NCBI GenBank assembly: GCA_030145845.1
Contig: JAIXHJ010000009.1
Span: 103,338 to 167,337, forward strand
From: Pseudomonadota bacterium
Lineage (GTDB): Bacteria > Pseudomonadota > Gammaproteobacteria > Pseudomonadales > Oceanobacteraceae
Reading direction: 5' to 3'
DNA: 64,000 nucleotides
Shown: in pieces, positions 10,354 to 21,000 of the stretch
Position numbering within the stretch: position 1 is the stretch's first letter
Layout of the letters: every line of letters begins with the position of its first letter
The notes under the pieces: generated by a model
The model's database searches: none
What the model was told of the DNA's origin: nothing
The model's input: the letters and a program-made list of their open reading frames with translations, nothing else
Translations under genes and position numbers: made by a program

Positions 10354-10918
10354 CACCATCACCCGTGCCGCCAGACTGCTGATGCTGACACCGGCACTTC
10401 TGTTCAGTGCCGCACTGCAGGCATTACCGGACGACTGGCAACAGGAAGTGGTCGTGCTGTCCGATAAAGCAGAAATGGACCGCCGCAGCGGCATCGTGAT
10501 TTATAACGGCAATGTGATCCTGACCCAGGGCAGCATGAAGATTGAGGCCGACAGACTGACCGTCTTCCGTGCCGGCAATACGCTGGAAAAAGCCATTGCC
10601 GAAGGCCAGCCGGCGCGCTATCAGCAGCAGGTAACCGCCGGTAAGCCTCTGACCCGGGCAGAAGGCAGCCGTATTGACTACCTGGCCGGCAAACGTGAAG
10701 TGACCGTTACCGGCAACGCCAGACTGGAACAGGACGGTAATCTGTTCAGTGGCGAAACAATTCTCTACGACATGACCAGAGAAACCGTCTCCGCCCGTGG
10801 TGGCAAACCATCATCCGGCGAACAATCCGGCAGTCAGCCGGAACGCATCCGCATGGTGATTCAGCCACAGGCGGTGAACCCGGACAACGGCAGCGAGCAA
10901 ACGCAGGAACAGCCATGA
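10343..10918 (+). CDS. lptA: LPS transport periplasmic protein LptA
   Basis: 191 residues. A signal peptide ([16 protein letters not shown] region, cleavage after about residue 27) is followed by an OstA/LptA jellyroll with the repeated pattern seen in [23 protein letters not shown]. LptA polymerises head to tail to carry LPS across the periplasm. The C-terminus is low-complexity ([13 protein letters not shown], then [10 protein letters not shown]). It lies between lptC and lptB with overlaps on both sides. Confidence 0.92.
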   Translation: MSPDTITRAARLLMLTPALLFSAALQALPDDWQQEVVVLSDKAEMDRRSGIVIYNGNVILTQGSMKIEADRLTVFRAGNTLEKAIAEGQPARYQQQVTAGKPLTRAEGSRIDYLAGKREVTVTGNARLEQDGNLFSGETILYDMTRETVSARGGKPSSGEQSGSQPERIRMVIQPQAVNPDNGSEQTQEQP

Positions 10919-11640
10919 AAACCCTGAAAGCCGAACATCTGGCCAAAAGCTACAACGGGCGCGAAGTGGTTAAAGACGTGTCCATCTCGGTACACAGCGG
11001 TCAGATTGTGGGCCTGCTCGGCCCCAACGGCGCCGGTAAAACCACCTGCTTCTACATGATCGTCAATCTGGTGCAGGCCGACAAAGGCCGGGTCATGATC
11101 AATGACGAGGACATCAGCCAGCTGCCCATGCATGGCCGTGCCGCCAAAGGCATCGGCTACCTGCCGCAGGAAGCCTCCATTTTCCGCAAGCTGAGTGTGG
11201 CCGATAATATTCTCGCCATTCTCGAAACCCGCAAAGACCTCAACCGCAGTCAGCGGCTGGAGAAACTGGAAAGCCTGCTGAACGAGTTCCATATCCAGCA
11301 TATCCGCGACAGTCTGGGCATGTCGCTGTCCGGCGGTGAACGCCGGCGGGTGGAAATTGCCCGCGCCCTGGCGGCGGAACCCTCCTTTATTCTGCTCGAT
11401 GAACCCTTCGCCGGGGTTGACCCTATTTCTGTGGCTGACATCATGGACATCATCCGTCAGCTGAAAGCACGGGGAATCGGTGTACTCATTACCGACCACA
11501 ACGTGCGGGAAACCCTCGCCATCTGCGAGAAAGCCTATATTGTCGGCGGCGGACACATCATTGCCGAAGGTAATGCTGATGAGGTGCTGGCCAGCGAACA
11601 GGTACGTAAAGTGTATCTGGGCGAAGATTTCCGCCTCTGA
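10915..11640 (+). CDS. lptB: LPS export ABC transporter ATPase LptB
   Basis: 241-residue ABC ATPase with Walker [12 protein letters not shown], signature [15 protein letters not shown] and Walker [14 protein letters not shown], the sequence characteristic of LptB. Dimers power extraction of LPS by LptF and LptG, whose genes are not in this window. The ATG overlaps the lptA stop by four bases. It is followed after a promoter-bearing gap by rpoN, as in Pseudomonas. Confidence 0.96.
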   Translation: MKTLKAEHLAKSYNGREVVKDVSISVHSGQIVGLLGPNGAGKTTCFYMIVNLVQADKGRVMINDEDISQLPMHGRAAKGIGYLPQEASIFRKLSVADNILAILETRKDLNRSQRLEKLESLLNEFHIQHIRDSLGMSLSGGERRRVEIARALAAEPSFILLDEPFAGVDPISVADIMDIIRQLKARGIGVLITDHNVRETLAICEKAYIVGGGHIIAEGNADEVLASEQVRKVYLGEDFRL

Positions 11641-11740
11641 TTATGCAAAGCAGCTATGATGAAATCAGCCTTGGGAACAGCCCTGTATCCGCCAGGAAGG
11701 AGTATGAAACAGGCCACCGTAAGCGGAATGTATTACGGAG

Positions 11741-11768
11741 TTGTCCGCAGGTTACCTTGGCGTATAAT
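11741..11768 (+). promoter_or_regulatory. Predicted sigma-70 promoter for rpoN
   Basis: TTGTCC (11741-11746), 16-base spacer, and a perfect TATAAT (11763-11768), 40 bases before the rpoN ATG. It would let rpoN be expressed apart from the lpt genes. Confidence 0.65.
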
Positions 11769-11807
11769 GCACAGACTGTGCCGACACTGAGCGAATACTG
11801 AACTTCT

Positions 11808-13292
11808 ATGAAAGCGTCTCTTCAGTTAAAGATGGGTCAGCAACTGACCATGACCCCTCAGTTGCAACAGGCGATCCGTCTTCTGCAGTTATCAACCCTC
11901 GATCTTCAGCAGGAAATCCAGGAGGCGCTGGATGCCAACCCGATGCTGGAAGTCGAAGAACACGAACACGATGATCTGCCCGATCTGTCGCGTGAAAGCA
12001 GTGACGACAGCAAACCGGAAGTCAGCAGTAAAGACGATCACGATACCCCGGAACTGGATGAACAGTGGTCGCAGGAACAACTGCCCGATGATCTGCCGGT
12101 CGACAGCCACTGGGAAGACACCTATCAGGCCACCGCCGGCGTCTCTTCCGGCAACAGCAACGCCATCGATGACGACTTCGATTACGATGCCCGTCACGCC
12201 ACCACCGACAGTCTGCAGGATCATATCCTGTGGCAGCTCAACCTGACCCCGATGTCGGAAACCGACCATGAAATCGCGTTGATGCTGATTGATGGTGTGG
12301 ACGAAGACGGTTACCTGCACACCACCATTGACGACGTACTGGAAAGCATTGATCCCGCCCTGGAAGTCGAAGAAGACGAAGTGCTGGCCGTACTGCACCG
12401 TCTGCAGCAGTTCGATCCGGCTGGTGTTTTTGCCCGCGATCTGCGCGAATGCCTGTTACTGCAGCTGCAGCAGCTGCCGGCGGAAACCCCGTGGCTGAAT
12501 GAAGCACGGATGGTGATCCGTGACTACATCGACATGCTCGGCAGCCGCGACTATCCGACCCTGATGCGCAAAACCAAGCTGCGCGAAGACGATCTCAAAG
12601 CCGTCCTGCGACTGATCAAGGAACTCAACCCGAAACCCGGTGCCGGCATCAGTGCCGAACAGGCCGAATACGTGGTGCCGGACGTGATTGTCCGCAACGT
12701 GCGTGATGAATGGCGGATTGAACTGAACCCCGACATCGCACCCAAGCTGCGCGTCAATGCCGATTACGCAGCCCTGGTCCGCCGGTCAGACAACAGCACC
12801 GACAATGCTTTCCTGCGTGATCATCTGCAGGAAGCCCGCTGGTTTATCAAAAGTCTGCAGAGCCGTAACGAAACCCTGCTGAAAGTGGCCACCAAAATCG
12901 TCGAATATCAGATCGACTTTTTTGAGGAGGGCGAAGAAGCCATGAAGCCGCTGGTACTGCACGATATTGCCGAAGCCGTGGGTATGCACGAATCCACCAT
13001 TTCGCGGGTGACCACGCAGAAATACATGCACACCCCGCGCGGTATTTTTGAGCTCAAATATTTCTTCTCCAGCCACGTCAGCACTGACGGTGGCGGTGAA
13101 TGTTCCTCCACGGCAATCCGTGCCATGATCAAGAAACTGATCGCAGAAGAAAATGCGCGCAAGCCGCTCAGCGATAACAAGATTGCAACCATGCTCGGCG
13201 AACGTGGCATTCAGGTGGCGCGGCGTACCGTCGCCAAATACCGTGAAGCCATGCTGATTCCGCCGTCCAATGAACGCAAACAACTGATCTGA
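11808..13292 (+). CDS. rpoN: RNA polymerase sigma-54 factor
   Basis: 494 residues with the three regions of sigma-54: the glutamine- and leucine-rich activator-interacting region I (first 50 residues, [20 protein letters not shown]), an acidic linker (about 50-120), and the core-binding and DNA-binding parts ending in the RpoN box [10 protein letters not shown] (about 471-480). It directs polymerase to -24/-12 promoters and needs AAA+ activators. Three such promoters and one such activator lie in the same window (41.3-51 kb). Followed by hpf, ptsN, rapZ and ptsO in the order conserved across gammaproteobacteria. Confidence 0.98.
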   Translation: MKASLQLKMGQQLTMTPQLQQAIRLLQLSTLDLQQEIQEALDANPMLEVEEHEHDDLPDLSRESSDDSKPEVSSKDDHDTPELDEQWSQEQLPDDLPVDSHWEDTYQATAGVSSGNSNAIDDDFDYDARHATTDSLQDHILWQLNLTPMSETDHEIALMLIDGVDEDGYLHTTIDDVLESIDPALEVEEDEVLAVLHRLQQFDPAGVFARDLRECLLLQLQQLPAETPWLNEARMVIRDYIDMLGSRDYPTLMRKTKLREDDLKAVLRLIKELNPKPGAGISAEQAEYVVPDVIVRNVRDEWRIELNPDIAPKLRVNADYAALVRRSDNSTDNAFLRDHLQEARWFIKSLQSRNETLLKVATKIVEYQIDFFEEGEEAMKPLVLHDIAEAVGMHESTISRVTTQKYMHTPRGIFELKYFFSSHVSTDGGGECSSTAIRAMIKKLIAEENARKPLSDNKIATMLGERGIQVARRTVAKYREAMLIPPSNERKQLI

Positions 13293-13336
13293 CGTATACA
13301 GAACAATATCAAGCCAGCGAACGAAGGAGCCTGGAC

Positions 13337-13639
13337 ATGAAAATCAACATCAGTGGTCACCACGTAGAAATCACCGATTCACTGCGTACCTACGTTGAAG
13401 AAAAGCTGTCAAAAATGGAACGTCATTTTGACAACATCACCAACGGTCAGGTCACCCTTACCGTGATCAAGGAACGCATGACAGCCGAAGCGACCATTCA
13501 CGTTGCCGGCGCAGATCTGCACGCCAAAGCTGAAAACGACGATATGTATGCCGCCATCGATCAGATGGCAGACAAGCTGGACCGTCAGGTTCTCAAGCAC
13601 AAAGAAAAAACGGTTGCCCGACAGCACGGCCAGGGCTGA
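13337..13639 (+). CDS. hpf: Ribosome hibernation promoting factor, short form
   Basis: 100 residues, the short HPF/YhbH type that binds in the ribosomal decoding region and helps form inactive 100S dimers in starved cells. It begins MKINISGHHVEITDSLRTYV, with a good ribosome-binding site (AAGGAG) 10 bases upstream. It lies between rpoN and ptsN, 3 bases before the ptsN start. Confidence 0.94.
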   Translation: MKINISGHHVEITDSLRTYVEEKLSKMERHFDNITNGQVTLTVIKERMTAEATIHVAGADLHAKAENDDMYAAIDQMADKLDRQVLKHKEKTVARQHGQG

Positions 13640-13642
13640 TAC

Positions 13643-14101
13643 ATGGGACTCGGCATCGCAGATATTCTCACCCCTGAGCGCACCCTGACCGGGGTGGAAG
13701 TGTCCAGCAAGAAAAAGCTGCTGGAATTCCTCGCCGGCATGGTGGCAGAGCAGCTGAACGGCTGTACTGAAGACGATATTTTTGAGCGTCTGCTTAACCG
13801 TGAGCGTCTGGGCAGTACCGGGATTGGTGAAGGTATTGCCATCCCGCACTGCCGCGTCCGCCAGTGTGACCAGGCCATCGGCATTCTGCTGCACCTGGCC
13901 GAACCGGTAGACTACGATGCCATTGACCAGCAACCGGTCGATCTGATTTTTGCCCTGCTGGTGCCGGAGGAAGCCACCGACGAGCACCTGCAGGTGCTGG
14001 CGCTGCTGGCCAGAAACTTCAGCGACGCCGGCTACCGTGAAGCCCTGCGCAACGCCCCGGATGCCCGCTACCTGTATCAGCGGGCACTGGCAGAACACTG
14101 A
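13643..14101 (+). CDS. ptsN: Nitrogen-PTS enzyme IIA
   Basis: 152 residues of the PTS EIIA type-2 fold. The phosphorylated histidine is in GIAIPHCRV (about residue 71). PtsN is a regulatory phosphoacceptor, not a sugar transporter subunit; in related bacteria it affects potassium transport and nitrogen and carbon balance. It receives phosphate from PtsO, encoded two genes downstream. The EI enzyme PtsP is not in this window. Confidence 0.95.
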   Translation: MGLGIADILTPERTLTGVEVSSKKKLLEFLAGMVAEQLNGCTEDDIFERLLNRERLGSTGIGEGIAIPHCRVRQCDQAIGILLHLAEPVDYDAIDQQPVDLIFALLVPEEATDEHLQVLALLARNFSDAGYREALRNAPDARYLYQRALAEH

Positions 14102-14119
14102 TCATCATGGAGAAAACCG

Positions 14120-14980
14120 ATGCGTCTGGTCGTCATCAGTGGTCGTTCCGGCTCAGGAAAATCCAGCGCACTGCATGTTCTGGAAGATCAGGGCTTTTAC
14201 TGCATCGATAACCTCCCTGTTGCCCTGCTGCCAGCCCTGGTGCAACAGACCGAAAATGAAGAAAAACTGTCGCGGGTTGCCGTCAGTATTGACGCCCGCA
14301 ACCTGCCCCACGCGTTTGACAACATCCATGACGTCCTGCATCAGCTGCCCAGCGCTGAATATCAGCTGGATGTGGTGTATCTGGACGCCGGCGCTGAAGT
14401 CCTGCTGCAACGCTTCAGCGCCACCCGCCGCAAGCACCCGCTGACCAGCCCTGACGTCTCACTGGCCGAAGCCATCGAACAGGAAAAACAGCTGCTGGAA
14501 CCTGTGGCCAATATGGCGGATCTGACCCTGGATACCACCAATATGTCGGTGCACGAACTGCGCAGCCTGATCAAGCTGCGGGTGGCCGCCAAAACCAGTT
14601 CCGATATTGCCATTCTGTTTGAATCCTTCGGCTTCAAACACGGCATCCCGATTGACGCCGATTATGTTTTCGACGTCCGCAATCTACCCAATCCTTACTG
14701 GGATCCGGCGCTGCGTCAGTACACAGGTCAGGATGAGGCGGTCATCCGCTTTCTCGCCGGCGAGCCGCAGGTCAGCAATATGCAGGAAGATATCGGTCAC
14801 TTTATGCGCCGCTGGCTACCGGCCTTTATTGCCGCCAACCGCAGCTATATGACCATTGCCATCGGCTGTACCGGCGGCCAGCACCGCTCGGTCTATCTGG
14901 CCGAACAACTGGCGGCAGAATTCCGCCAGCAGTATGCCAACGTCCAGATCCGCCATCGCGAGCTGGGTGAAACTGACTGA
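14120..14980 (+). CDS. rapZ: RNase adapter protein RapZ
   Basis: 286 residues. N-terminal P-loop GRSGSGKS at residues 8-15, and a C-terminal domain with the conserved IGCTGGQHRSVYLAEQL motif. RapZ binds nucleotides and, in enterobacteria, senses glucosamine-6-phosphate and guides RNase E to the sRNA GlmZ. Whether a GlmZ-type sRNA exists here is unknown. It lies between ptsN and ptsO. Confidence 0.95.
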   Translation: MRLVVISGRSGSGKSSALHVLEDQGFYCIDNLPVALLPALVQQTENEEKLSRVAVSIDARNLPHAFDNIHDVLHQLPSAEYQLDVVYLDAGAEVLLQRFSATRRKHPLTSPDVSLAEAIEQEKQLLEPVANMADLTLDTTNMSVHELRSLIKLRVAAKTSSDIAILFESFGFKHGIPIDADYVFDVRNLPNPYWDPALRQYTGQDEAVIRFLAGEPQVSNMQEDIGHFMRRWLPAFIAANRSYMTIAIGCTGGQHRSVYLAEQLAAEFRQQYANVQIRHRELGETD

Positions 14981-15009
14981 GACCTGCAGATAATCAGGCC
15001 GGAGAGAAC

Positions 15010-15279
15010 ATGATTCAGACGGAAGTGACCATCATCAACAAGCTCGGCCTGCATGCCCGGGCCGCTGCCAAGCTGGTTTCCACCGCCTCAGCCTACGCCA
15101 GCCAGGTCAAGGTCGGCTACCCTGACCGTATGGTCGATGGCAAAAGCATTATGGCGGTGATGATGCTGGCCGCGAGCAAAGGCACCACCCTGCAGATCCA
15201 CGCCGATGGCCATGATGCTGACCGTGCTGTCAGCGCGCTGACTGAGCTGATTAACCGCCGCTTTGATGAGGAAGAATAA
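15010..15279 (+). CDS. ptsO: Nitrogen-PTS phosphocarrier protein NPr
   Basis: 89 residues of the HPr fold. The phosphorylated histidine is in KLGLHARAAAKLV and a serine is at the HPr Ser46-type position in DGKSIMAVMML. It passes phosphate from EI-Ntr to PtsN. It starts at ATG 15010 with GGAG upstream. It ends the rpoN-ptsO cluster; the 110-base gap to mgtE (15280-15389) holds no clear terminator, and only a weak TAGAAT box near 15346. Confidence 0.95.
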   Translation: MIQTEVTIINKLGLHARAAAKLVSTASAYASQVKVGYPDRMVDGKSIMAVMMLAASKGTTLQIHADGHDADRAVSALTELINRRFDEEE

Positions 15280-15389
15280 GCCGGTAAAACAATAGACTAC
15301 ATGCACTATTGCGAGTAGCTTCATAGTATCAGACGCCTTATCAGGCTAGAATCTGAGCAGTCCATTTATTCCGCCGGAACCACGAAGTC

Positions 15390-16745
15390 ATGGCACAGAG
15401 ATCGGAAAAAGCCAGAGCCAAACTGCACTCGCTCAACGCCGCCCTCGAAAGCGGCGCGCTGGCCAAGGTCCGCCGTATCCTGAATTCAGGCCTGGCACCG
15501 GTGGATATTGCCCACCTGATCGAGTCCTCCCCGCCCAAAGTACGGAAAGTGCTGTGGGAAATGGTCGACAAGGAACTCGAAGGTGAAGTACTGCAGAACC
15601 TGAGTGAGGAACTGCAGAGCCACTTCCTGTCGGATATGAGTGCCGAGGAAGTTGCTGATCTGACCGCCGACCTCGACACCGATGACGTCGCCGACATGCT
15701 GCAGCAGCTGCCTGAGCGGGTCACGCAGGAAGTGCTGCAGTCCATGGACATGCAGGACCGAGCCCGTCTGGAAGCGGTACTGGGTTATCCGGAAGACAGC
15801 GCCGGTGGTCTGATGAACACCGATACGGTGACCATCCGTCCGGACATTACCCTGGAAGTTGTGCTGCGTTACCTGCGCCGCCACAAATCCCTGCCGGATA
15901 TGACCGACAACCTGCTGGTCGTGAACCGGAGCAACGAATTCATTGGCTCACTGGCGATCAGCAAGCTGCTGGTCAGCGACCCGCAGCAGACCGTGCGGGA
16001 AGTGATGAACACCGACGTCACCATCATTCCGGCCACCATGCACGAAACCGAAGTGGCCAAACTGTTCGAACGCCACGACCTGATTTCTGCCCCGGTAACC
16101 GACATCAACGGCCAGCTGCTCGGCCGTATCACCATTGATGACGTGGTTGACGTTATCCGCGAAACCGCAGACCACTCGCTGATGAGTATGGCCGGTCTCG
16201 ACGATGAAGAAGACACCTTCGCGCCGACGCTGAAAACCAGCCGCCGACGCGCCGTCTGGCTGGGCATCAACCTGATTACCGCCCTCGCCGCCTCCGCGGT
16301 TATCGGCCTGTTCGATAAAACCATCCAGCAGGTGGTCGCCCTGGCCGTGCTGATGCCGATCGTCGCCAGCATGGGCGGCATTGCCGGCAGCCAGGTACTG
16401 ACGCTGGTGATCCGCGGTCAGGCGCTGGGGCACTTATCCGGCAGTAACTTCCGCTGGCTGTTCAATCGTGAAATTCTGGTGGCGGCCATCAATGGCGTGC
16501 TGTGGGCGGTCGTGATCGGACTGATCACCTTTGCCTGGTTCCGTGACCCGGCCATAGCCGTGATTATCGCCGCAGCCATCATCATCAATCTGATGGTCGC
16601 CGCTGTCAGTGGTGCTGCCCTGCCGCTGATTCTCAAAGCCCGCGGTATCGACCCGGCACTGGCCGGCAGCGTGGTGCTGACCACCGTCACCGACGTTATC
16701 GGCTTTCTATCCTTCCTCGGGTTAGCTACCCTGTTCTACCTCTGA
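15390..16745 (+). CDS. mgtE: Magnesium transporter MgtE
   Basis: 451 residues: cytoplasmic N-domain (about 1-135), two CBS domains (about 140-260, with LGRITIDDVVDVI), then about five membrane helices (from AVWLGINLITALAASAVIGL onward), including the pore motif region VLMPIVASMGGIAGSQVLTL. MgtE is a Mg2+-gated channel in the inner membrane. No Mg-sensing leader is visible upstream. It precedes darP by 18 bases. Confidence 0.95.
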   Translation: MAQRSEKARAKLHSLNAALESGALAKVRRILNSGLAPVDIAHLIESSPPKVRKVLWEMVDKELEGEVLQNLSEELQSHFLSDMSAEEVADLTADLDTDDVADMLQQLPERVTQEVLQSMDMQDRARLEAVLGYPEDSAGGLMNTDTVTIRPDITLEVVLRYLRRHKSLPDMTDNLLVVNRSNEFIGSLAISKLLVSDPQQTVREVMNTDVTIIPATMHETEVAKLFERHDLISAPVTDINGQLLGRITIDDVVDVIRETADHSLMSMAGLDDEEDTFAPTLKTSRRRAVWLGINLITALAASAVIGLFDKTIQQVVALAVLMPIVASMGGIAGSQVLTLVIRGQALGHLSGSNFRWLFNREILVAAINGVLWAVVIGLITFAWFRDPAIAVIIAAAIIINLMVAAVSGAALPLILKARGIDPALAGSVVLTTVTDVIGFLSFLGLATLFYL

Positions 16746-16763
16746 AATTACTGACACCACACC

Positions 16764-17273
16764 ATGAAAGATTACCAATACGAAGACGACGACATCGAAT
16801 ATGTCAGTAAGTCTGAATTAAAACGCGAAGCGCACCGCTTTCAGCAGCTGGGCAAACAGCTGGCGGAAATGAATCCGGCCAGATGGGCGGACCTGCCACT
16901 CAGCGAAACCCTGCTGCAGGCGCTGAAAGAAAGTACCCGCATCAAACAGCATGAAGCCGCCCGCCGCCATCTGCAGTATATCGGCAAGGTGATGCGGAAT
17001 GAGGATGTGGAAGCGATTCAGAACGCGCTGGATCTGATGGATCCCTCCAGCGAAGCATACGGCCGCCGTATCCGGCAGCAGGAAATGTGGCGCACACGTC
17101 TGCTCGACGACCCGCAGGGGCTGAATGCCTTTATCGAAGAATTCCCGCATGTTGACCGCCAGCAATTGCGTAACCTGGTACGCAATGCCGGCAAGGAAAT
17201 GGGCAGCGAACCTCCCAAACCGGGCAGCAGTTATAAGAAGCTGTTTCAGTTCATCAAAGAACAGATGAGCTGA
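16764..17273 (+). CDS. darP: Ribosome biogenesis factor DarP (YjgA, DUF615)
   Basis: 169 residues, charged and helical, with the family signature SKSELKREAHRFQQLGKQLA near the start and AFIEEFPHVDRQQLRNLVRN near the end. DarP assists late assembly of the 50S subunit. It converges on nit with a 9-base gap. In Pseudomonas tldD stands between these two genes; it is not here. Confidence 0.93.
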   Translation: MKDYQYEDDDIEYVSKSELKREAHRFQQLGKQLAEMNPARWADLPLSETLLQALKESTRIKQHEAARRHLQYIGKVMRNEDVEAIQNALDLMDPSSEAYGRRIRQQEMWRTRLLDDPQGLNAFIEEFPHVDRQQLRNLVRNAGKEMGSEPPKPGSSYKKLFQFIKEQMS

Positions 17274-17282
17274 ACAGCTGCC

Positions 17283-18080
17283 TCAGAAACGCCGGTGTGC
17301 CTGCACCGGCATCCTGCGGCGCACCCCGGCCACGCGCTGCAGATCGATGTCTGCCAGTGCCAGTGCCGGCTCATGCTGCAGTTCCGTCAGCACCTCGCCC
17401 CACGGATCAATAATCTGCGAATGTCCCCAGGTCTGACGGCGCTCGTCATGCCAGCCACACTGATCAGCCGCGAGAATATAGCACTGGTTTTCGATCGCCC
17501 GTGCGCGCAATAAAGTCTGCCAGTGAGCCTCTCCGGTTTTATAGGTGAAGGCCGCCGGTACCGAAATCAGTTCCGCGCCCTGATCCCGCAGGGACTGAAA
17601 CAGGCCGGGAAAACGCAGGTCGTAACAGATCACCAGCCCCAGTTTCCCCAGCGGAGTATCCACCACCACTGCCTGGTCACCGGGCGCGAAACGCTCAGAT
17701 TCACGGTAACTGCCCTGAGCATCGCCGACGTCGACATCAAACAGATGCACCTTGTCATAACGTGCAGCCAGCTCTCCCTGCGCAGAGAACACCAGACAGG
17801 CTGAGCGCAGCCGTGGATCGCCGTCCGGCGACGGCTGCGGCATGGCCCCGGCCACCAGCCACAGACCAAATTCCCGCGCCCAGTCTGCCAGCTGACGGAC
17901 ATACAGCGGGTCATCCGCTATCGCCCGGAACTGTTTGCCGTCGAGGGTCATAAACATTTCCGGCAGCACCGCCAGTGCGGCTCCGCATTCGGCCGCTTCG
18001 CGCAGCAGCAGACGGATTTCATCGAGGTTGTAATTCACCTCCGGCTGACTGCTGATCTGAATAACCGCGGCCTGCTGCAT
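17283..18080 (-). CDS. Carbon-nitrogen hydrolase (nitrilase superfamily, Nit-type deaminated-glutathione amidase)
   Basis: 265 residues with the Glu-Lys-Cys triad of the nitrilase superfamily: Glu41 in AVLPEMFM, Lys110 in RYDKVHLFD and Cys152 in GLVICYDLRFP. The sequence and the position next to yhdP and rng fit the Nit1/YbeM branch, which repairs deaminated glutathione. Other amidase substrates remain possible. The start overlaps the yhdP stop by one base (18080), so it is downstream of yhdP in the same leftward unit. Confidence 0.88.
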   Translation of the reverse strand: MQQAAVIQISSQPEVNYNLDEIRLLLREAAECGAALAVLPEMFMTLDGKQFRAIADDPLYVRQLADWAREFGLWLVAGAMPQPSPDGDPRLRSACLVFSAQGELAARYDKVHLFDVDVGDAQGSYRESERFAPGDQAVVVDTPLGKLGLVICYDLRFPGLFQSLRDQGAELISVPAAFTYKTGEAHWQTLLRARAIENQCYILAADQCGWHDERRQTWGHSQIIDPWGEVLTELQHEPALALADIDLQRVAGVRRRMPVQAHRRF

Positions 18081-21000
18081 CAGTCGTCATCCCCGAACAT
18101 AAAAATACTTTTGATGCGCTGCCACAGGCCGCGCTCTTTTTTACCGTCGATCTTATCGTCGAAGGCTTTATTGATGGTCAGCTCCGGATTCTCCCAGCTG
18201 CCCTTCAGGTCGTAACTGGCGCTGGTAAAACGCGCCAGTTCATCACCGATCAGTTTTTCCGTAACGTAGATGGAAGCGGCTACCGGTGGTGCCAGACCAG
18301 CCAGCAGGGCCACAATCGGCAGCGTGCTGGAGACCGGGAAGGTCACCACCATTTTCATATCCAGGGTTTCCTGCTGCAGATCCGTACTGCCGGAGGTGAG
18401 GAATTTACCGCCCGGACCATCAATGGTCAGTGGCTCGGTCAGGGTCATAACACCATTTTCAACCTTCGCCTTGCCTTTCATGGTATCAAAGGCCACCCCC
18501 GGCTGATAAAGGTCAGAGAAGTCCAGCCGTACCCGGCGGGCAATGGAATTGAAATTCAGCGCCCCGAAGGCTTTCAGCGCCCCGGTACCTTCAGCGGCCA
18601 TGTTGCCGTCGCGGATGCGCAGACTCGCCAGCCCGTTCAGGGTCGGTACATCAAACTTCAGCGGTGACCCCTGCCAGCTCAGCTGCAGGGTTGAGCGCAT
18701 GTCCTTACCCTCAATCACCGCATCCTGGCGGAAAGCGCGCTGCACCCGGCCGATATCCTTGCTGGTGATATTCAGCACATCCAGCGACGTATGGTGCTCA
18801 TCCCCGCTGCGGGTCCATTGCAGGTCACCTTTGACCTCCATGCCCTTCATATCGCTGTCGAGAATCTTAAACGCCATACCCTGCTCAAGCGGGCGTGCCT
18901 GTACATTCCAGCGACCGAAGTTACGGGTGCCGATATACAGCTCAGCCAGACGCATATCCGCCGCCGGGAAATCCGCCGGATTAACATCCTGCAGTGGGTC
19001 TTCATCGTCTTCTGCCACCAGCGGCGCAGCCACTTCGTCTGCTACTGGCTCCGGCGTGCTGCTTTCAACGGCCCCGGTGGCGGTATTCTCTGCCACGGTT
19101 GCTGTACTCTCCGGCGTGCTCGCGGCCACGGCCACTGCAGTACTCTGCGCACCGTTCATATGGATATAGTCGAGATCAAGCTGCACCGGCTCATTACCGG
19201 GTTTCAGCTGCGCCCTGCCCTTAACCAGCGTACTGTCGACATTAAAGGTCCACTCGTTCCACTGCTGCGAGCCGGTAACCGTGGTCGGCCCCATCGGCAT
19301 GCCCCAGGCATCCACGGCATCCAGTGACAGCTCAATCGCCCGCACCGGGCCGGAGACGGCTTCTGCATGGTTGTCAGCGGCAGCGGCGGCAGTAACACTG
19401 CGCGTCTGCTGCTCTTCCGCGGCCATCAGCGTCATCATGCGCTGCCACACTTCCCACCACTCAGCCGCGTTTACCGGCTGTGGGATATGGCCGCGGATTT
19501 CCAGCCCCTGATCGCTGGGCAGGAAGGTATCGCTGTCGCCGAGGTACACCTGACCACGGTCGATACGGCCATTGTCCAGCGCCAGCACCGCCTGCACCCG
19601 CTGGTCATAGGTCAGGTTGATACGGGTTTCCTTACCCGGCCTTACCATCACCGTCAGCGGCCGGCTTGCGTCACTGTCCTTGCCCATCGGATAAGGCAGA
19701 TCAATCTGCGTGCCCTGCAGATCGGACTGCAGACGGAAACGGACACCATCACTGCCGGCAGTCAGCTCCGAGCGATAAGTCAGCTGACCGCTGAGCGGAT
19801 CAAACAGGAAAGATGGCATCCACTGGCGGAATGCCTGCCAGCCGGCCTGACCGCTGGCACTCAGTACCGTGTCAAAGCCCTGGCCGCGGGGGCGGGAATC
19901 AATACTGGCAGTAAAATGACCACCAAAAGTGTCCCCTTCCAGCCGCTCAGACAGCAACCCTTTCGCGCTGCTGTATCTGAGCTCACCACTCAGCGCGCTG
20001 ACGTTGAGGTTGAGATCACGGATGCTCAGTTGGTTGGCGGAGACGTCAGCGTCCAGACGGATATCCGGACTGCCATGGCCGTCACCCAGCGGCATGTCCA
20101 TCGCCAGCTGCGCGCGTACCGGACCGGATGCCTGCCAGCTGTCGAAGGCATGATTAACGGTTTCCTGCAGTGGGGTTTCGGTGAAATAACGCAGCGCTTC
20201 ACTGCTGTCCCCCTGCAGGCGGGCATTCACCGTCAGCATGGTTCCCGCCGCAGATGGCCGCAGCTGTACCCGGCCGCTCTGGCCGATCAGGGTGCCCCCC
20301 AGTGTCGTACCTTCGTCCACCCACACATCAATGTCGGAGGAATCAAGCAGGAAGCGGCCTTTGAGTTTTTCCACCGCCGGCCACTCACTCAGATACTGCA
20401 GCCGTGCCTCACTGAAGCCCATATACAGTTGCGAAGTAATGCTGTTATCTGCGTGGTCTTTTTCCAGTACCGTGTTCAGTACAAACGACAGATCCGAGAA
20501 ATCGCCGGCCGTTACGGATGTCCGGATCCAGTCCTGCAGACTGTCACCGAGCATTGCCGGCAGCAGCTGGCTCTTCAGACGCGCCGGCGCCTGCGGCATA
20601 CCCACCAGCAGACTCATGGCCCGTTCTTTTGCATCCCCGCTGCGCGGCAGTGCCATTGCCAGTTCGGCGGCAAACGGCCACGAATAATCACTGTATTCAC
20701 CGCTGTCGGCCAGAGAAGCGCGCAGGCCATGTAACTGCAGGCGGGAATAGTCGGGCAGAATCTGCCAGTAAAAGCGCCCGCTGAGATTGTGCAGCGACCA
20801 GCCGTTGTCATACACATCGGCCAGATGCATATCCAGATCGTCGCCGTTCACCGTCAGCACACCGGCGCCCGGCTGCAGGTGCACCTGACCACTGACGCCG
20901 CTGAAGGCCGGAATGCCGTGATAGGCATCGACACTGACCTCATTCAGCCGGCCGCGCACATCCACCTGCCAGGGCTGGGCGGGAATCAGCGACAGGCGCA

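Noticed and set aside
19367..20734. 455-codon open frame on the plus strand inside yhdP
   Set aside because: Antisense to a long, well-matched AsmA-type gene; composition follows the codon pattern of yhdP and shows no domain.
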